Part shown: positions 55,787-64,000 of the stretch, piece after piece
Layout: every line of letters begins with the position of its first letter
Position numbering within the stretch: the stretch's first letter is position 1
NCBI GenBank assembly: GCA_034506315.1
Contig: JAPDPT010000004.1
Span: 1-64,000 of the forward strand
From: a candidate division KSB1 bacterium
GTDB taxonomy: Bacteria; Zhuqueibacterota; Zhuqueibacteria; Oleimicrobiales; Geothermoviventaceae
Direction: 5' to 3'
Length of the DNA: 64,000 nucleotides
Made by a program: the position numbers and the translations under genes
The notes under the pieces: model-generated
Databases searched by the model: none
Told to the model about the DNA's origin: nothing
Seen by the model: only the letters and a program-made list of their open reading frames with translations

Positions 55787-56038
55787 TCAGTTGAGTACGT
55801 TCACCACTTTCTTATTGCGGCCCTTCGTCTGAAACTTTACGTAGCCATCGACGAGGGCGAACAGGGTGTCGTCGCCGCCAATCCCCACGTTGCGCCCCGG
55901 ATGGATTTTGGTGCCCCTTTGGCGGACCAGGATGCTTCCGGCGCGCACAAACTGCCCATCGTACCGCTTCACGCCCAGCATCTTGGGATTGCTGTCGCGG
56001 CCGTTCCGTGAGCTTCCTACCCCTTTTTTATGTGCCAT
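55787..56038 (-). CDS. rpmA: 50S ribosomal protein L27
   Basis: An 83-residue L27 with the conserved N-terminus [16 protein letters not shown] and [15 protein letters not shown]. No N-terminal leader needing cleavage. It follows rplU by 19 bases, the usual pair. Confidence 0.98.
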   Translation of the reverse strand: MAHKKGVGSSRNGRDSNPKMLGVKRYDGQFVRAGSILVRQRGTKIHPGRNVGIGGDDTLFALVDGYVKFQTKGRNKKVVNVLN

Positions 56039-56057
56039 CGGACAGACCTCCGCTCTC

Positions 56058-56369
56058 TCACGCTACAATCTCGTTAATCCGGATTACCGAGTATGGCTGT
56101 CGGTGACCACGCTTCACCTTATAGCCTTTCCGCCGCTTCTTCTTGAAGATCACGATCTTCGGCGCCCTACCGTGGGACACTACCGTTGCCTTGACCTTCG
56201 CGCCCTCTACGGCAGGTGCACCCAGTCGCAGACCTTGCTCATCCCTCAGAAGAAGAACGCGATCGAACTCCGCTTCACTCCCAGGCTCGAGGGGCAGCCG
56301 GGGGGTGACATATTCTTTCCCTTTCTCGACCCGCAACTGCTTACCGGCAATGTCGACAATCGCATACAT
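56058..56369 (-). CDS. rplU: 50S ribosomal protein L21
   Basis: A 103-residue L21 starting [17 protein letters not shown] and ending in the basic [16 protein letters not shown] segment. Standard length. First gene of the rplU-rpmA unit. Confidence 0.98.
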   Translation of the reverse strand: MYAIVDIAGKQLRVEKGKEYVTPRLPLEPGSEAEFDRVLLLRDEQGLRLGAPAVEGAKVKATVVSHGRAPKIVIFKKKRRKGYKVKRGHRQPYSVIRINEIVA

Positions 56370-56423
56370 TCAGAACGTTCCTCCGGGCGTATTCTGGACT
56401 CTCCACCTCAAGTTTGGCGGGCA

Positions 56424-56452
56424 AATTTAGGGAATCTTCCTCGCAATGTCAA
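56424..56452 (-). promoter_or_regulatory. Promoter of rplU-rpmA
   Basis: On the minus strand a consensus TTGACA (56447-56452) and TAAATT (56424-56429) are spaced by exactly 17 bases. The start site would be near 56417, giving a leader of about 48 bases before the rplU ATG. It is the best housekeeping promoter in the window. Confidence 0.85.
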
Positions 56453-56656
56453 GGCCCAATCGCCGTGAGTAGACGGTTTTTCCGGGAGTTGGCCGCGGCA
56501 GAGGGATTCGCCTCGGCAGTCCGTCTCCCTACTGACCCGCCACATCCCTTCTGTGATCCGGATGCCTCATTTCGGCGGAACACGAGGGGCCCACCCTCCC
56601 TTGCGCAACTCCCCGGACACAGGCGACAGCCCCTTTGCAGCCGAGGGCCGTTTCCC

Positions 56657-58195
56657 TTAACCTATCCCCGGGAGGAGGACGCGGAATCGCGTCCCCTTGC
56701 CGGGGGCGCTGTCCGCGCAGATCCAGCCGTCATGGTCTCTCACGATTTTGAATACGATGGCGAGGCCGAGCCCCGTTCCCCCTTTCCCGTCCTTGCTGGT
56801 AAAGAAGGGCTCAAAGATGTGTTCACGTACCTCCTCACTCATTCCGATCCCCGTATCCTCAACCAAGATCTCGGCGTAGCGTTTCCGCTCCGGCAGGAGG
56901 AGTCCAGCTGGCCCAAGCTCGTCGCGTTGCACGCCAGCGGCCCGAACCCTAAGGGTCCCGCCCTCAGGCATTGCATCCCGGGCATTGATACAGAGATTCA
57001 GGAGGCACTGTTCGATCTCGGCGGGATTCCCTTCGATAGGAGGAAGATCCGGGGCCACGTAGGACTCCACGCGGATATTTTTGGGGAAGGTTCTGCGCGC
57101 AAGTTCCACAATCTCCCGAACGGCATCGCCCAGAACCATGGCTTGACGCTTGCCGCTGTCCCCCTTGGCCAGGGCGAGGAGCCTGCGGGTCAGCTCGGAG
57201 GCCTTCCGCCCGGCGGTCTCGATGGCCTCGAGGGCCCCCCGCAAATCCGCCGAAAGATCTGCCGAGGAGCGTAAGAGACACACGTTCCCCAGAACTGTGG
57301 TCAGAAGGTTATTGAAGTCATGGGCGATACCGCTGGCCAGAGTCCCTATGGCCTCCATCCTCTGCGCCTGGGCCAATTGGGCTTCCACAAACCGCTTCTC
57401 CTCCTCCGCGCGCCGTTTCTCCGTCAGATCTACAATGACGCCGTGGATCCAGATTCGGCCTCCGTACTCTAACCGCGAGCCGTGTACCTCCACATCGATT
57501 AGGCTCCCGTCTTTCCTCACCGCCTTGAAGCTGTAGCGAGAAGAGAGCTTTTCGCCCGAGATTCGCTTTTCCAGCTCCATCTTGACGGCCGGGTGCCACT
57601 CAGGGGCAGTGAGGTCAAGAGGCCCAAGGCGATTCTCGATCTCTTCCTTGGAGTAGCCGAAGATCCGGCAGAACTCTTGATTGACGTATCGGAACCTGCC
57701 GTCCTCGATCAGATAGACCCCGACCAGGGAATTGTCGAGGAGAGCTCGATAACGTGCCTCACTGGCCCGAATCTCTTCTGTGGCCTTCCTGTTCTCCTCG
57801 AATAGACGCAACTTCTCTTGGCGATCCATGAAAAGCCCGACCGCGAGGATTGCGAATCCGATCAGATGCACATACCGATCGAGATCCTGGAGGAAGGGGG
57901 GCAACCTGCGAAATTCGTCCGTGACGTTTGCGACAGCGCCGACGACCATTATCGCCAGGCCCAGCGGAATGGCCAACGGGCGGGAATCGGGCATGGCCTG
58001 AAGCCAGGCGACCAAACCGGCTGCCAGAAAGAGGAGCACACATAGCTCGAAGACCACATCTGACCAGCGTATCCGTTCGGATTCGATGGATGGGTAAGAA
58101 AGGCCCCACCAGAGCGCAACAATAAGCCCGAGAATTCCGACTCCACCAAGGAAGAGAAGCTTCCCCCGCTCCCAAGGACGAATTGAGGTCTCCAC
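56657..58195 (-). CDS. Membrane PAS sensor histidine kinase
   Basis: A 512-residue kinase; GTG 58195 behind GGGAGGCGACGG is chosen because upstream open frame is not protein-like. Four predicted helices span residues 10-120, then a PAS domain (YRALLDNSLVGVYLIEDGRF), HisKA with the phospho-acceptor SGIAHDFNNLLTTVLGN, and an intact ATPase domain: NLCINARDAMPEGG, EDTGIGM and GKGGTGLGLAIV. The HDFNNLL type commonly carries a receiver domain, which is absent here, and no response regulator gene lies next to it. Input signal unknown. Confidence 0.92.
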   Translation of the reverse strand: METSIRPWERGKLLFLGGVGILGLIVALWWGLSYPSIESERIRWSDVVFELCVLLFLAAGLVAWLQAMPDSRPLAIPLGLAIMVVGAVANVTDEFRRLPPFLQDLDRYVHLIGFAILAVGLFMDRQEKLRLFEENRKATEEIRASEARYRALLDNSLVGVYLIEDGRFRYVNQEFCRIFGYSKEEIENRLGPLDLTAPEWHPAVKMELEKRISGEKLSSRYSFKAVRKDGSLIDVEVHGSRLEYGGRIWIHGVIVDLTEKRRAEEEKRFVEAQLAQAQRMEAIGTLASGIAHDFNNLLTTVLGNVCLLRSSADLSADLRGALEAIETAGRKASELTRRLLALAKGDSGKRQAMVLGDAVREIVELARRTFPKNIRVESYVAPDLPPIEGNPAEIEQCLLNLCINARDAMPEGGTLRVRAAGVQRDELGPAGLLLPERKRYAEILVEDTGIGMSEEVREHIFEPFFTSKDGKGGTGLGLAIVFKIVRDHDGWICADSAPGKGTRFRVLLPGIG

Positions 58196-59500
58196 CCCGT
58201 CGCCTCCCGGTTGTTTCTTCGCAGTTCCGGTCCTGTCGATCCGTCCCAGCCACCCCCAACCGGGAAAGGCCCCGAAGGCCTCGGTCCCCCGTCTACCCCC
58301 GGCCGTAGTCGCAATGCGGTCACAACCTGGCTTGATTTTGGCCGGGTTTCTTAGCACCGCGGGCAGACAGCCGTTCATTCCAAGCCGCTTTGCAAATCCC
58401 GGGCCAGGCCTCGGCGGATTGACGATACGAGAGAGGGTCGACAGAGAAGGCGACATAGCGGCCCCGTCGGGAACGGGACACGCGAGGGCACCGCCAGACT
58501 CACCTGAGGGCGGTTCGACCAGGCATGGGTGCGAAGAAAAGAACAGGGCGTCGCTAAGTAGGAGACCCTGATGGGACCGGAAGCAAGAAGTCTTGTTCCA
58601 CCAGCAAGGGTCAGGCCACCGAAGCGGGAAATAGCGCGCGGCGAGCGGAGGCAAGTTCAGCCCGCGTTCTCCAACCTGCGTGAGGAAAGTCTTAGAACAC
58701 AGGCAGGACTTTGAAATCGGTCGGGACCACCCTCCGGTCCAACAGTGGATTGCGGCCCGAGTGGGACTTCTGAGGAAAGGCCGCGCGCAGCATTCGTGCT
58801 GCAGTGTGTAGAGGAACTGCCTGCGGCCTGGAACGCAGTGCCTTTTGGCCTTGATTCTTGCCCGCCGGCAAGGCCCTTGCCGTGGGAAGAGCCGGGGGCG
58901 ATTCTCGAGGCAGGGACCGCCCGAGACCTTGCTTAGTTTAACGCGGCCGAGACGGTACATCGGCAATCGCTTGTGGCTTATCAACCAAACGTCACAGGCC
59001 GATAATGGGAAAGGCAGGAGACTTACTGTAATTGCTGCGAGGAGCCAAAAAGGACTTGACTATGAGACGAAGGCCCCCTAAACTTTTCTACCGTCTGGAC
59101 CCCATTGTCCAGAGGAACTTGACCCGGGGGGGGAAACCTTCTTGGGGAGAAGGGGCGTCTATCATCCCACCCGGAAAGCGGAGTAGGGGAAGAGCGCAGA
59201 ACCGTGCGGCATACCACGGAGGGTGTCGGCCACTGCCCCAACCGAAACTGAGCTGGCCGATAACACGGCGGGGAGAAGCATTCGCTTTCCTCGAAGCAAC
59301 CACTTGCTACAGATAGGCTCAGGTCTCCCAGTGCACTGCCCTCGGCACGATAAGAAGCGAGACCGTCTGGTCGGTTTGGCACGCAAGCTTCAACGTGGTC
59401 GGGCCCCGCCACGTTTCGCGGAGCACATGCCACGCAATGCGACGATACTCGTCAACGGCTTCAGGAAGAAAAAGCGGGACCCTGCACAGAGGAGGAACCC
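58196..59500. other. 1.3-kb gap without a supported gene
   Basis: No frame on either strand looks like protein: those present are short and rich in Arg, Pro, Ser or Gly. A small hairpin CTGGAC-CCCATT-GTCCAG lies at 59095-59112, near a possible -35 (TTGACT, 59056-59061) with a poorly spaced -10. No riboswitch or tRNA pattern was recognised. Confidence 0.5.
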
Positions 59501-60400
59501 ATGGGAAAATCGATCCTGCAGCGACGAAAACTCGCGAGCGCATGTCTGGGCCTGGCGGCAACTCTCGTAGGGACTCTACCTTCGGCCCGAGGTGGCGACC
59601 GGTGGTGGGAAAAGAACGTGGGCATCGGTTTCCGATGGAATTCCGCGTTCTATTCCAGGGGTTACTTGGCGAAGTCAACCCCGAATCTTCCCATCGACGC
59701 AGCGTTTCCGTATCTTGGGGGAGCCTAGAGCCGGACAGAGGAAGTGGACCGGTACGATCTCGGCACAAAACTGAACCATTCCTACGAGCTGCTGCTTTCC
59801 TTCTGGCGCCAAAGATTTCAGCTCGTTTTCGGGAGCTTGGAACACACCAACTCCCTATTCCGGAAAGAGTCTCCGCCTAAAGAGTTCGGCCCACTTAACA
59901 AATTAACGGTATGGGGGTGGGCCGGGGAGTTCGCCGAAAAGTTCAACTACGGAGGGGCCGCTTTCTATATTCCCCTTTTGACCTCTAGGAAGATAGGCAG
60001 GTTCTCGATCGGTTGTGCCGGGCTATACGGACACGCGAAAGGGAGTATCGCACACTACCAGACCTACAATTACGAGACAACTCGAAGTGGTAGCTGGAGG
60101 AGCCCTTACTATGACCTCACCGACTGGAACGTGACCCTTTCCGCGTGGATTGTGCGATCATCTCTTGGCCTACGTTATGACTTTCCTCTCTTTCCCGTCT
60201 CTATCGAAACGGGTCTCGCCGGTCATGTTTACTTGATCTCAACGTACAAGAATATAGGGGACTGGGAAATAGACTACACCACAGGCGCCGGGCGTTTCAT
60301 CTTGAATGACCGCCTGTACCGCGAGCGTGCTTTCTGGCAGGAGCCGGGAATCATGGTCCTGGACATCTATACATCTATTTCCGTTGTCTTGCCGCTGTAG
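59501..60400 (+). pseudogene. Exported, barrel-like protein interrupted by an in-frame amber codon
   Basis: ATG 59501 follows AGAGGAGGAACCC and encodes a signal peptide (ASACLGLAATLVGTLPSARG) and about 45 mature residues (NVGIGFRWNSAFYSRGYL). A TAG at 59726-59728 stops the frame; the same frame then stays open to 60400 for another 223 codons, beginning SRTEEVDRYDLGTKLNHSYE. The second part has alternating hydrophobic and aromatic residues and ends in VVLPL, like a secreted beta protein. A separate start at GTG 59744 has no signal peptide. Either a nonsense mutation, a sequencing error or suppression. The second part seems less GC-rich than its surroundings. Family not recognised. Confidence 0.6.
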
Positions 60401-60438
60401 AAGGCTTAGGAGCCTCGAATCATCTTTCTAGATTTCCC

Positions 60439-60473
60439 CCGTCCACGGGCGGTTAGACAGCGCCCGTGGACGG
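60439..60473 (+). terminator. Strong hairpin after the interrupted gene
   Basis: CCGTCCACGGGCG (60439-60451) and CGCCCGTGGACGG (60461-60473) form a perfect 13-pair stem with a nine-base loop. There is no T run after it on the plus strand; on the minus strand the stem is followed by GGGGGAAATC. A smaller hairpin AGGCT-TAGG-AGCCT lies at 60402-60415. Confidence 0.55.
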
Positions 60474-61681
60474 CTCAACTTCCGGCGTCGCCAAGGAACG
60501 GGACTTTCAGACTTTAACGTGGGAAGCAGAACGGGCGACCGGTGTATTTGACTCTCCTTGGCCGCCTGACTATTGCGGATCGAGGTCCTTCTCAATCCAG
60601 CAATAATTCTCGATAGCACGGAACCAATGAGTGAGCCAGTGTACAGCACTGGCAGGTTTCTCGCAACATTCTATGCCCCGTGCGGGGGGTAGCATTCCGA
60701 AGTACGTCTGCCACCTTGACCGCCTCCTGCGTCCACCGGGTGCTTACCGCCCTCCCCTCGAGCACGGAAAGCAGGGGCTACTGGGGACGGGAAGTCCACC
60801 TGCTTCCGGACGGCCGCAGAGACCGGCAGCTCCGGGAACTTCGGTGGCGTAGCCAATCTGTGCCGTTGGGTCCAAGAAAAGGACCATCCGGTGGTCGAAT
60901 GAGACGATGAGGATCGGGATAAGGTCTAAGCCTCGCCCCCTCCACAAAGAGTCGAACAAGCAAGCGGCGGTGATCTACTAAAAGCCTCTGACGGGCCTTC
61001 AGGGCTGGGAGGTCCCAGTTCGTTCTGGTGGGGAGCGTCAGGCCTGGGCTCCGGGCGAGCAGAATTGCTCAGGGAAACCCCACCGTACGGCACGGAGGTC
61101 CGATCTTGCCTAATGGAGTCGTGCAATTTCCCTCTCTTCCACTGGACCTGCCCTAGCCCACACACGCTCGGAAAGCAGGCACTCCGCTCAATGGCGAAAG
61201 GAACAACACGGTCTCGTGCCGGCACCCCTTCAAGATAGGCTAACGGCGTTTGTTTACCAGAGAGGGGTAACCGTGCGGACTGGTCCGTTGGAAAGCTAGG
61301 CACCCTTGGACTGGCGATCGCTTGCCAGCCGCTGTCTGGGAATGGCGACAACTGGCCTTGGGGTTTGGCCTGGTGCACCGCTTACGAACGGGGGACTGCC
61401 CAGGTCCCACCGCTCCGGGTCGGATCGCCCTAACGGAAGTGATACTTGCCCCTCGGAGGGAGCCAGGCCTTCCCACCGCCGCAGAGCGCCCAATGGCACG
61501 AAGCGAGCTCAGCCCATCTGGGAAATCGATTTCGGCCTTAGCGAAGAGCGGATGCCCGAGCGTGCAACATCCGCAAGAGCTAGGCCCCTTCCTTACGGGG
61601 AACTGGTTGGTAGCCGTTTCGTTAAAATTGGGACTTTATCCGAATGCACAAGCCGACATTCGCCTTTCGAGGATCCTTATT
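60474..61681. other. 1.2-kb gap without a supported gene
   Basis: Short frames only, none convincing. A minus-strand frame within 60744-60959 has a short protein-like hydrophobic stretch (LDLIPILIVSFDH), possibly a gene remnant, but no ribosome site or homologue could be named. An A+T patch near 61620-61640 may hold the promoter of the next ABC gene. Confidence 0.45.
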
Positions 61682-62605
61682 GTGGCGGGAAAGTCCGTTG
61701 TGCAGGTCGAGCATCTGCGCAAGACGTACGGGCCAAGAGTCGCAGTGGACGACGTCTCTTTCGAAGTCTACGAGGGGGAAATCTTCGGCCTGGTTGGCCC
61801 CAACGGGGCCGGAAAAACTACGACTATCGAATGCGTCGAGGGGATGCGCCGGCCCGACGACGGGCACCTGCGGGTGCTCGGCCTGGATCCTCGGCGCGAC
61901 GGATACATTCTCCGTTCCCGCATTGGAATTCAGCTGCAGGAGTCAGCCCTGCACCCCCGCATCCGGGTATGGGAAGCCCTGGATCTTTTCGCCGCGTTTT
62001 ACCCGCGCTCGGTAAACTGGGAGGCTCTCATCGACCAGCTGGGTCTGACCAGCCTGCGCAACTGCGTATTTGCAAAACTCTCCGGAGGAGAGAAGCGGCG
62101 GCTGTCAATTGCACTGGCGCTCGTTAATGACCCGGAGCTCGTCTTCCTGGATGAGCTCACCACGGGGCTTGACCCGCAGGCCCGGCGAACGGCGTGGGAT
62201 CTCGTTCGAGAGATCCGCAATCAAGGCAAGACGGTATTCCTCACCACGCACTTCATGGAAGAGGCAGAACGCTTGTGTGATCGGGTAGCCATCATCGACC
62301 GGGGCCGCCTCGTTGCCATCGACACCCCCGAAAATTTGGTGCGTACCCTGGGTGCCGAGCAGCGAATGATCTTTCACGTGGGGGGACCTTTCCAACCGGA
62401 GCAACTCCGGCAGTTGCCAGGCGTCTCCCGGGTGGAACTGATGGGCGAACGGGTCATCGTCTACGGCCAGACACCCGAATTTGTCAGCGCGGTGGTGGGG
62501 GCTCTTTCGCAAAATGGGGTACCGTTCCGCGACCTTCGCACGGAGCAGCCGACACTGGAGGACGTTTTTCTCTTCCTGACAGGTCATGAGGCGCAAGACC
62601 AATAG
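61682..62605 (+). CDS. ABC transporter ATPase (ABC-2 exporter)
   Basis: A 307-residue ATPase; GTG 61682 behind GAGGA. The frame is open for 120 codons upstream, but that part is not protein-like. Walker A GPNGAGKTTTIE, signature LSGGEKRRLSIALAL, Walker B LVFLDELTTGLDP (Leu where Pro is usual in DEPTTGLDP), H-loop LTTHFMEEAERLC. The C-terminal extension ends in LEDVFLFLTGHE, typical of DrrA/YadG-like exporters. Twelve bases before its permease gene. Confidence 0.92.
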   Translation: MAGKSVVQVEHLRKTYGPRVAVDDVSFEVYEGEIFGLVGPNGAGKTTTIECVEGMRRPDDGHLRVLGLDPRRDGYILRSRIGIQLQESALHPRIRVWEALDLFAAFYPRSVNWEALIDQLGLTSLRNCVFAKLSGGEKRRLSIALALVNDPELVFLDELTTGLDPQARRTAWDLVREIRNQGKTVFLTTHFMEEAERLCDRVAIIDRGRLVAIDTPENLVRTLGAEQRMIFHVGGPFQPEQLRQLPGVSRVELMGERVIVYGQTPEFVSAVVGALSQNGVPFRDLRTEQPTLEDVFLFLTGHEAQDQ

Positions 62606-62617
62606 AGAGCAAGCCCG

Positions 62618-63361
62618 ATGCGCGGCCTTTGGAAAATGACGTGGACCGAGTGCAAGCTGCTCATGCGTGAACCCGTCGTCGTCTTCTTCACCCTCATCTT
62701 CCCGTTGATGATGCTTTTCCTGTTTGGGACCATCTACGGAAACAAGCCCAACCCTATGTTCGGTGGCTACGGCTCCGTGGACGTTTCCGTCCCCGCCTAC
62801 GCGGCAATGATCATTGCTACCAGCAGCTTGCTTTCCCTGACCATCCAGATCGCCGCTTATCGGGAGCATGGCATTTTGCGCCGGTTCAGGGCTACACCCC
62901 TACACCCAGGGACAATCCTCGCCGCTCAGGTAATCGTGATTTTCGTCATTACTACGGCCGGCATGGTCCTTCTCGTGGTCGCAGGCAAACTCGTCTACCA
63001 CATGCGCTTCGCCGGCAATTGGTTGCTTGTCCTGATCGCATTCGTTCTCAGCAGTACGAGCTTTTTCGGCCTCGGCTTTGTGCTGGCAAGCGTGCTGCCA
63101 ACCACAAGGGCCTCGCAGATCGTAGCCATGGTTCTCTTCTACCCTATGCTTTTCTTGTCGGGAGCAACCATCCCGCGTGAACTGCTACCCGAAAACCTCC
63201 GCCGCTTGGCTGAGGCCTTGCCCCTAACCCACGTCGTGACGCTCCTTAGGGGACTGTGGGTCGGTGACCCCTTAGGGAGGCACGTCAAGGAAATCGCCAT
63301 CCTAGTGGCTCTGCTTGGTGCGGGTGCCGCCGTGTCGTCCAAAACGTTCCGATGGGAGTGA
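62618..63361 (+). CDS. ABC-2 type permease
   Basis: A 247-residue, six-helix permease. Segments: VVVFFTLIFPLMMLFLFGTI near residue 22, YREHGILRRFRATPLHPGTI near 85, and FYPMLFLSGATIPRELLPEN near 170, as in the DrrB/YadH family. It forms a two-gene exporter with the preceding ATPase; no regulator or adaptor is adjacent. Substrate unknown. Confidence 0.92.
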   Translation: MRGLWKMTWTECKLLMREPVVVFFTLIFPLMMLFLFGTIYGNKPNPMFGGYGSVDVSVPAYAAMIIATSSLLSLTIQIAAYREHGILRRFRATPLHPGTILAAQVIVIFVITTAGMVLLVVAGKLVYHMRFAGNWLLVLIAFVLSSTSFFGLGFVLASVLPTTRASQIVAMVLFYPMLFLSGATIPRELLPENLRRLAEALPLTHVVTLLRGLWVGDPLGRHVKEIAILVALLGAGAAVSSKTFRWE

Positions 63362-63796
63362 GGGCCCGGAAGGCCCCGATCGGAGCTCTAAGCGGACCGA
63401 TGACTACCGCAGAGCCTCATTGCCCCGCCGATCGAGAAGACGGAGGATCTCCGGTTCTGAGGTTTCCCCCGCGATAGGCTCGGGTCAGACAGTAGGGAGC
63501 TGGTCTTCCAACAAGCCGTCGGTGGTACACGGGAGCATCCCCCCTCTCTTCCGGCACCGGTTCTTCCCACCTTACGTGACAACAGCGTGGTGGGAGGCCG
63601 AACCATGGAGCCTGTACCGGGCGGGAGAAGTTGGAATCTACGCGCGTCGACCTGCTTTCCCTCGCAGCTGACCGGCACGGCGCCCGGGCCAGGCAAAGAT
63701 CATGTTCGTTCCCCTTGAACGCCTTGCGGCTGCCCCACGCTGCACGGCCGCGGGCTTTGCCATTTGCAATGGACGGTCTCAGAGGAGTGCGCGGGC
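63362..63796. other. 435-base gap between converging genes
   Basis: No supported gene on either strand and no strong terminator hairpin. It separates the end of the ABC-2 permease gene from the end of the peroxiredoxin gene. Confidence 0.5.
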
Positions 63797-64000
63797 TTAT
63801 TCCTTGATCCCAAGTTCCAACAGCACTTCCTCTGCGTGCCCCTCGGGCTTCACGTTTGTGAAAACGCGCAGAACCCTCCCTTCCTCGTCGATCAGATAGG
63901 TGGTCCTCGCTACTCCGAAGCGGCGCTTACCGTACAGGGTTTTCTCTTGCCAGGCGCCGTAGGCTTCAATCACTTTGTGCTCGGGGTCGGAAAGAAGCGG
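63797..64000 (-). CDS. bcp: Bcp-type thiol peroxidase (C-terminal part, cut by window end)
   Basis: The last 67 codons of a minus-strand gene whose start lies beyond the window. The translated end begins [17 protein letters not shown] and continues [19 protein letters not shown], then [20 protein letters not shown]. This is the C-terminal part of AhpC/TSA peroxiredoxins of the Bcp (PrxQ) group, which reduce peroxides with thioredoxin. The catalytic Cys region is outside the window. Confidence 0.9.
   Translation of the reverse strand, partial: PLLSDPEHKVIEAYGAWQEKTLYGKRRFGVARTTYLIDEEGRVLRVFTNVKPEGHAEEVLLELGIKE

Noticed and set aside
58500-58540. GGTTCGA string suggesting a tRNA T-arm
   Set aside because: No acceptor, D-arm or anticodon arm pairing could be built around it.
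58680-58790. GAGGAAAGTC-like strings resembling the RNase P RNA core
   Set aside because: The other conserved RNase P elements (GGGAAACCC-type loop, ACAGAGAG-type core) are missing around them.
59225-59285. GCCACTG string resembling part of a cobalamin riboswitch
   Set aside because: No CCGCAACTGT-type core or upstream stem; no cobalamin gene downstream.
60744-60959. Short minus-strand frame with a hydrophobic stretch
   Set aside because: No ribosome site, low-quality C-terminal half; at best a remnant, not callable as a gene.

Overview
The window is one contiguous stretch of a GC-rich, densely coded, Gram-negative (diderm) bacterial chromosome. Signal peptides, lipoboxes, outer-membrane barrels and many c-type cytochromes point to a respiratory organism that probably lives at or below the oxic/anoxic boundary. 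GTG and TTG starts are common and strong AGGAGG-type ribosome sites precede most genes. Lineage is not decidable from the text; an uncultured FCB-type lineage (KSB1/Calditrichota-like) is a low-confidence guess from protein style. No tRNA, rRNA, CRISPR array or recognisable insertion sequence was seen.

Layout. 0-3.6 kb: a secreted sialidase-like beta-propeller protein and a GntP-family carboxylate transporter. 3.7-7.4 kb (minus): a heterodimeric ABC exporter. 7.5-10.3 kb (minus): dapB-dapA-dapD behind a lysine riboswitch with its terminator. 10.4-16.8 kb: a MaoC-type hydratase, then a TetR-controlled YbhGFSR-type drug exporter with a perfect 16-bp operator palindrome over its promoter. 16.9-24.5 kb (minus): rmuC, then MoxR ATPase / DUF58 protein / a histidine-kinase-like protein that has lost its histidine / a UvrD-type helicase fused to an Fe-S nuclease. 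24.7-25.9 kb: rlmN.

25.9-42.6 kb is the most unusual part: an oxygen, peroxide and iron handling island. It starts with a perR-like regulator and continues with five ferritin-like proteins, a pentaheme cytochrome, an outer-membrane porin with one N-terminal haem (Cyc2-like architecture), two small rubredoxin-type proteins, a pair of CydA-like subunits each carrying a C-terminal cytochrome c domain, two unknown membrane/soluble proteins, a double UspA protein ending in a BchB-type PCP_red domain, a rubredoxin/rubredoxin-reductase fusion, a flavodiiron protein and a Tat-exported oxidoreductase. Together these could carry electrons to O2 or peroxide by two routes (membrane cytochrome c/bd type; cytosolic NADH-rubredoxin-flavodiiron) while storing iron safely.

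42.6-49.2 kb (minus): a secreted GH116 glucosidase, then an 11-haem lipoprotein / outer-membrane barrel / 14-haem cytochrome operon that has the parts list of a porin-cytochrome conduit for extracellular electron transfer. 49.4-55.7 kb (minus): mdh, two-subunit class I fumarase and sdhACDB lie in pathway order malate-fumarate-succinate. 55.8-56.4 kb: rplU-rpmA with a near-consensus promoter. 56.7-58.2 kb: PAS histidine kinase. 58.2-61.7 kb is sparsely coding and holds one gene interrupted by an in-frame amber codon. 61.7-63.4 kb: an ABC-2 exporter pair. The window ends inside a Bcp-type peroxiredoxin gene.
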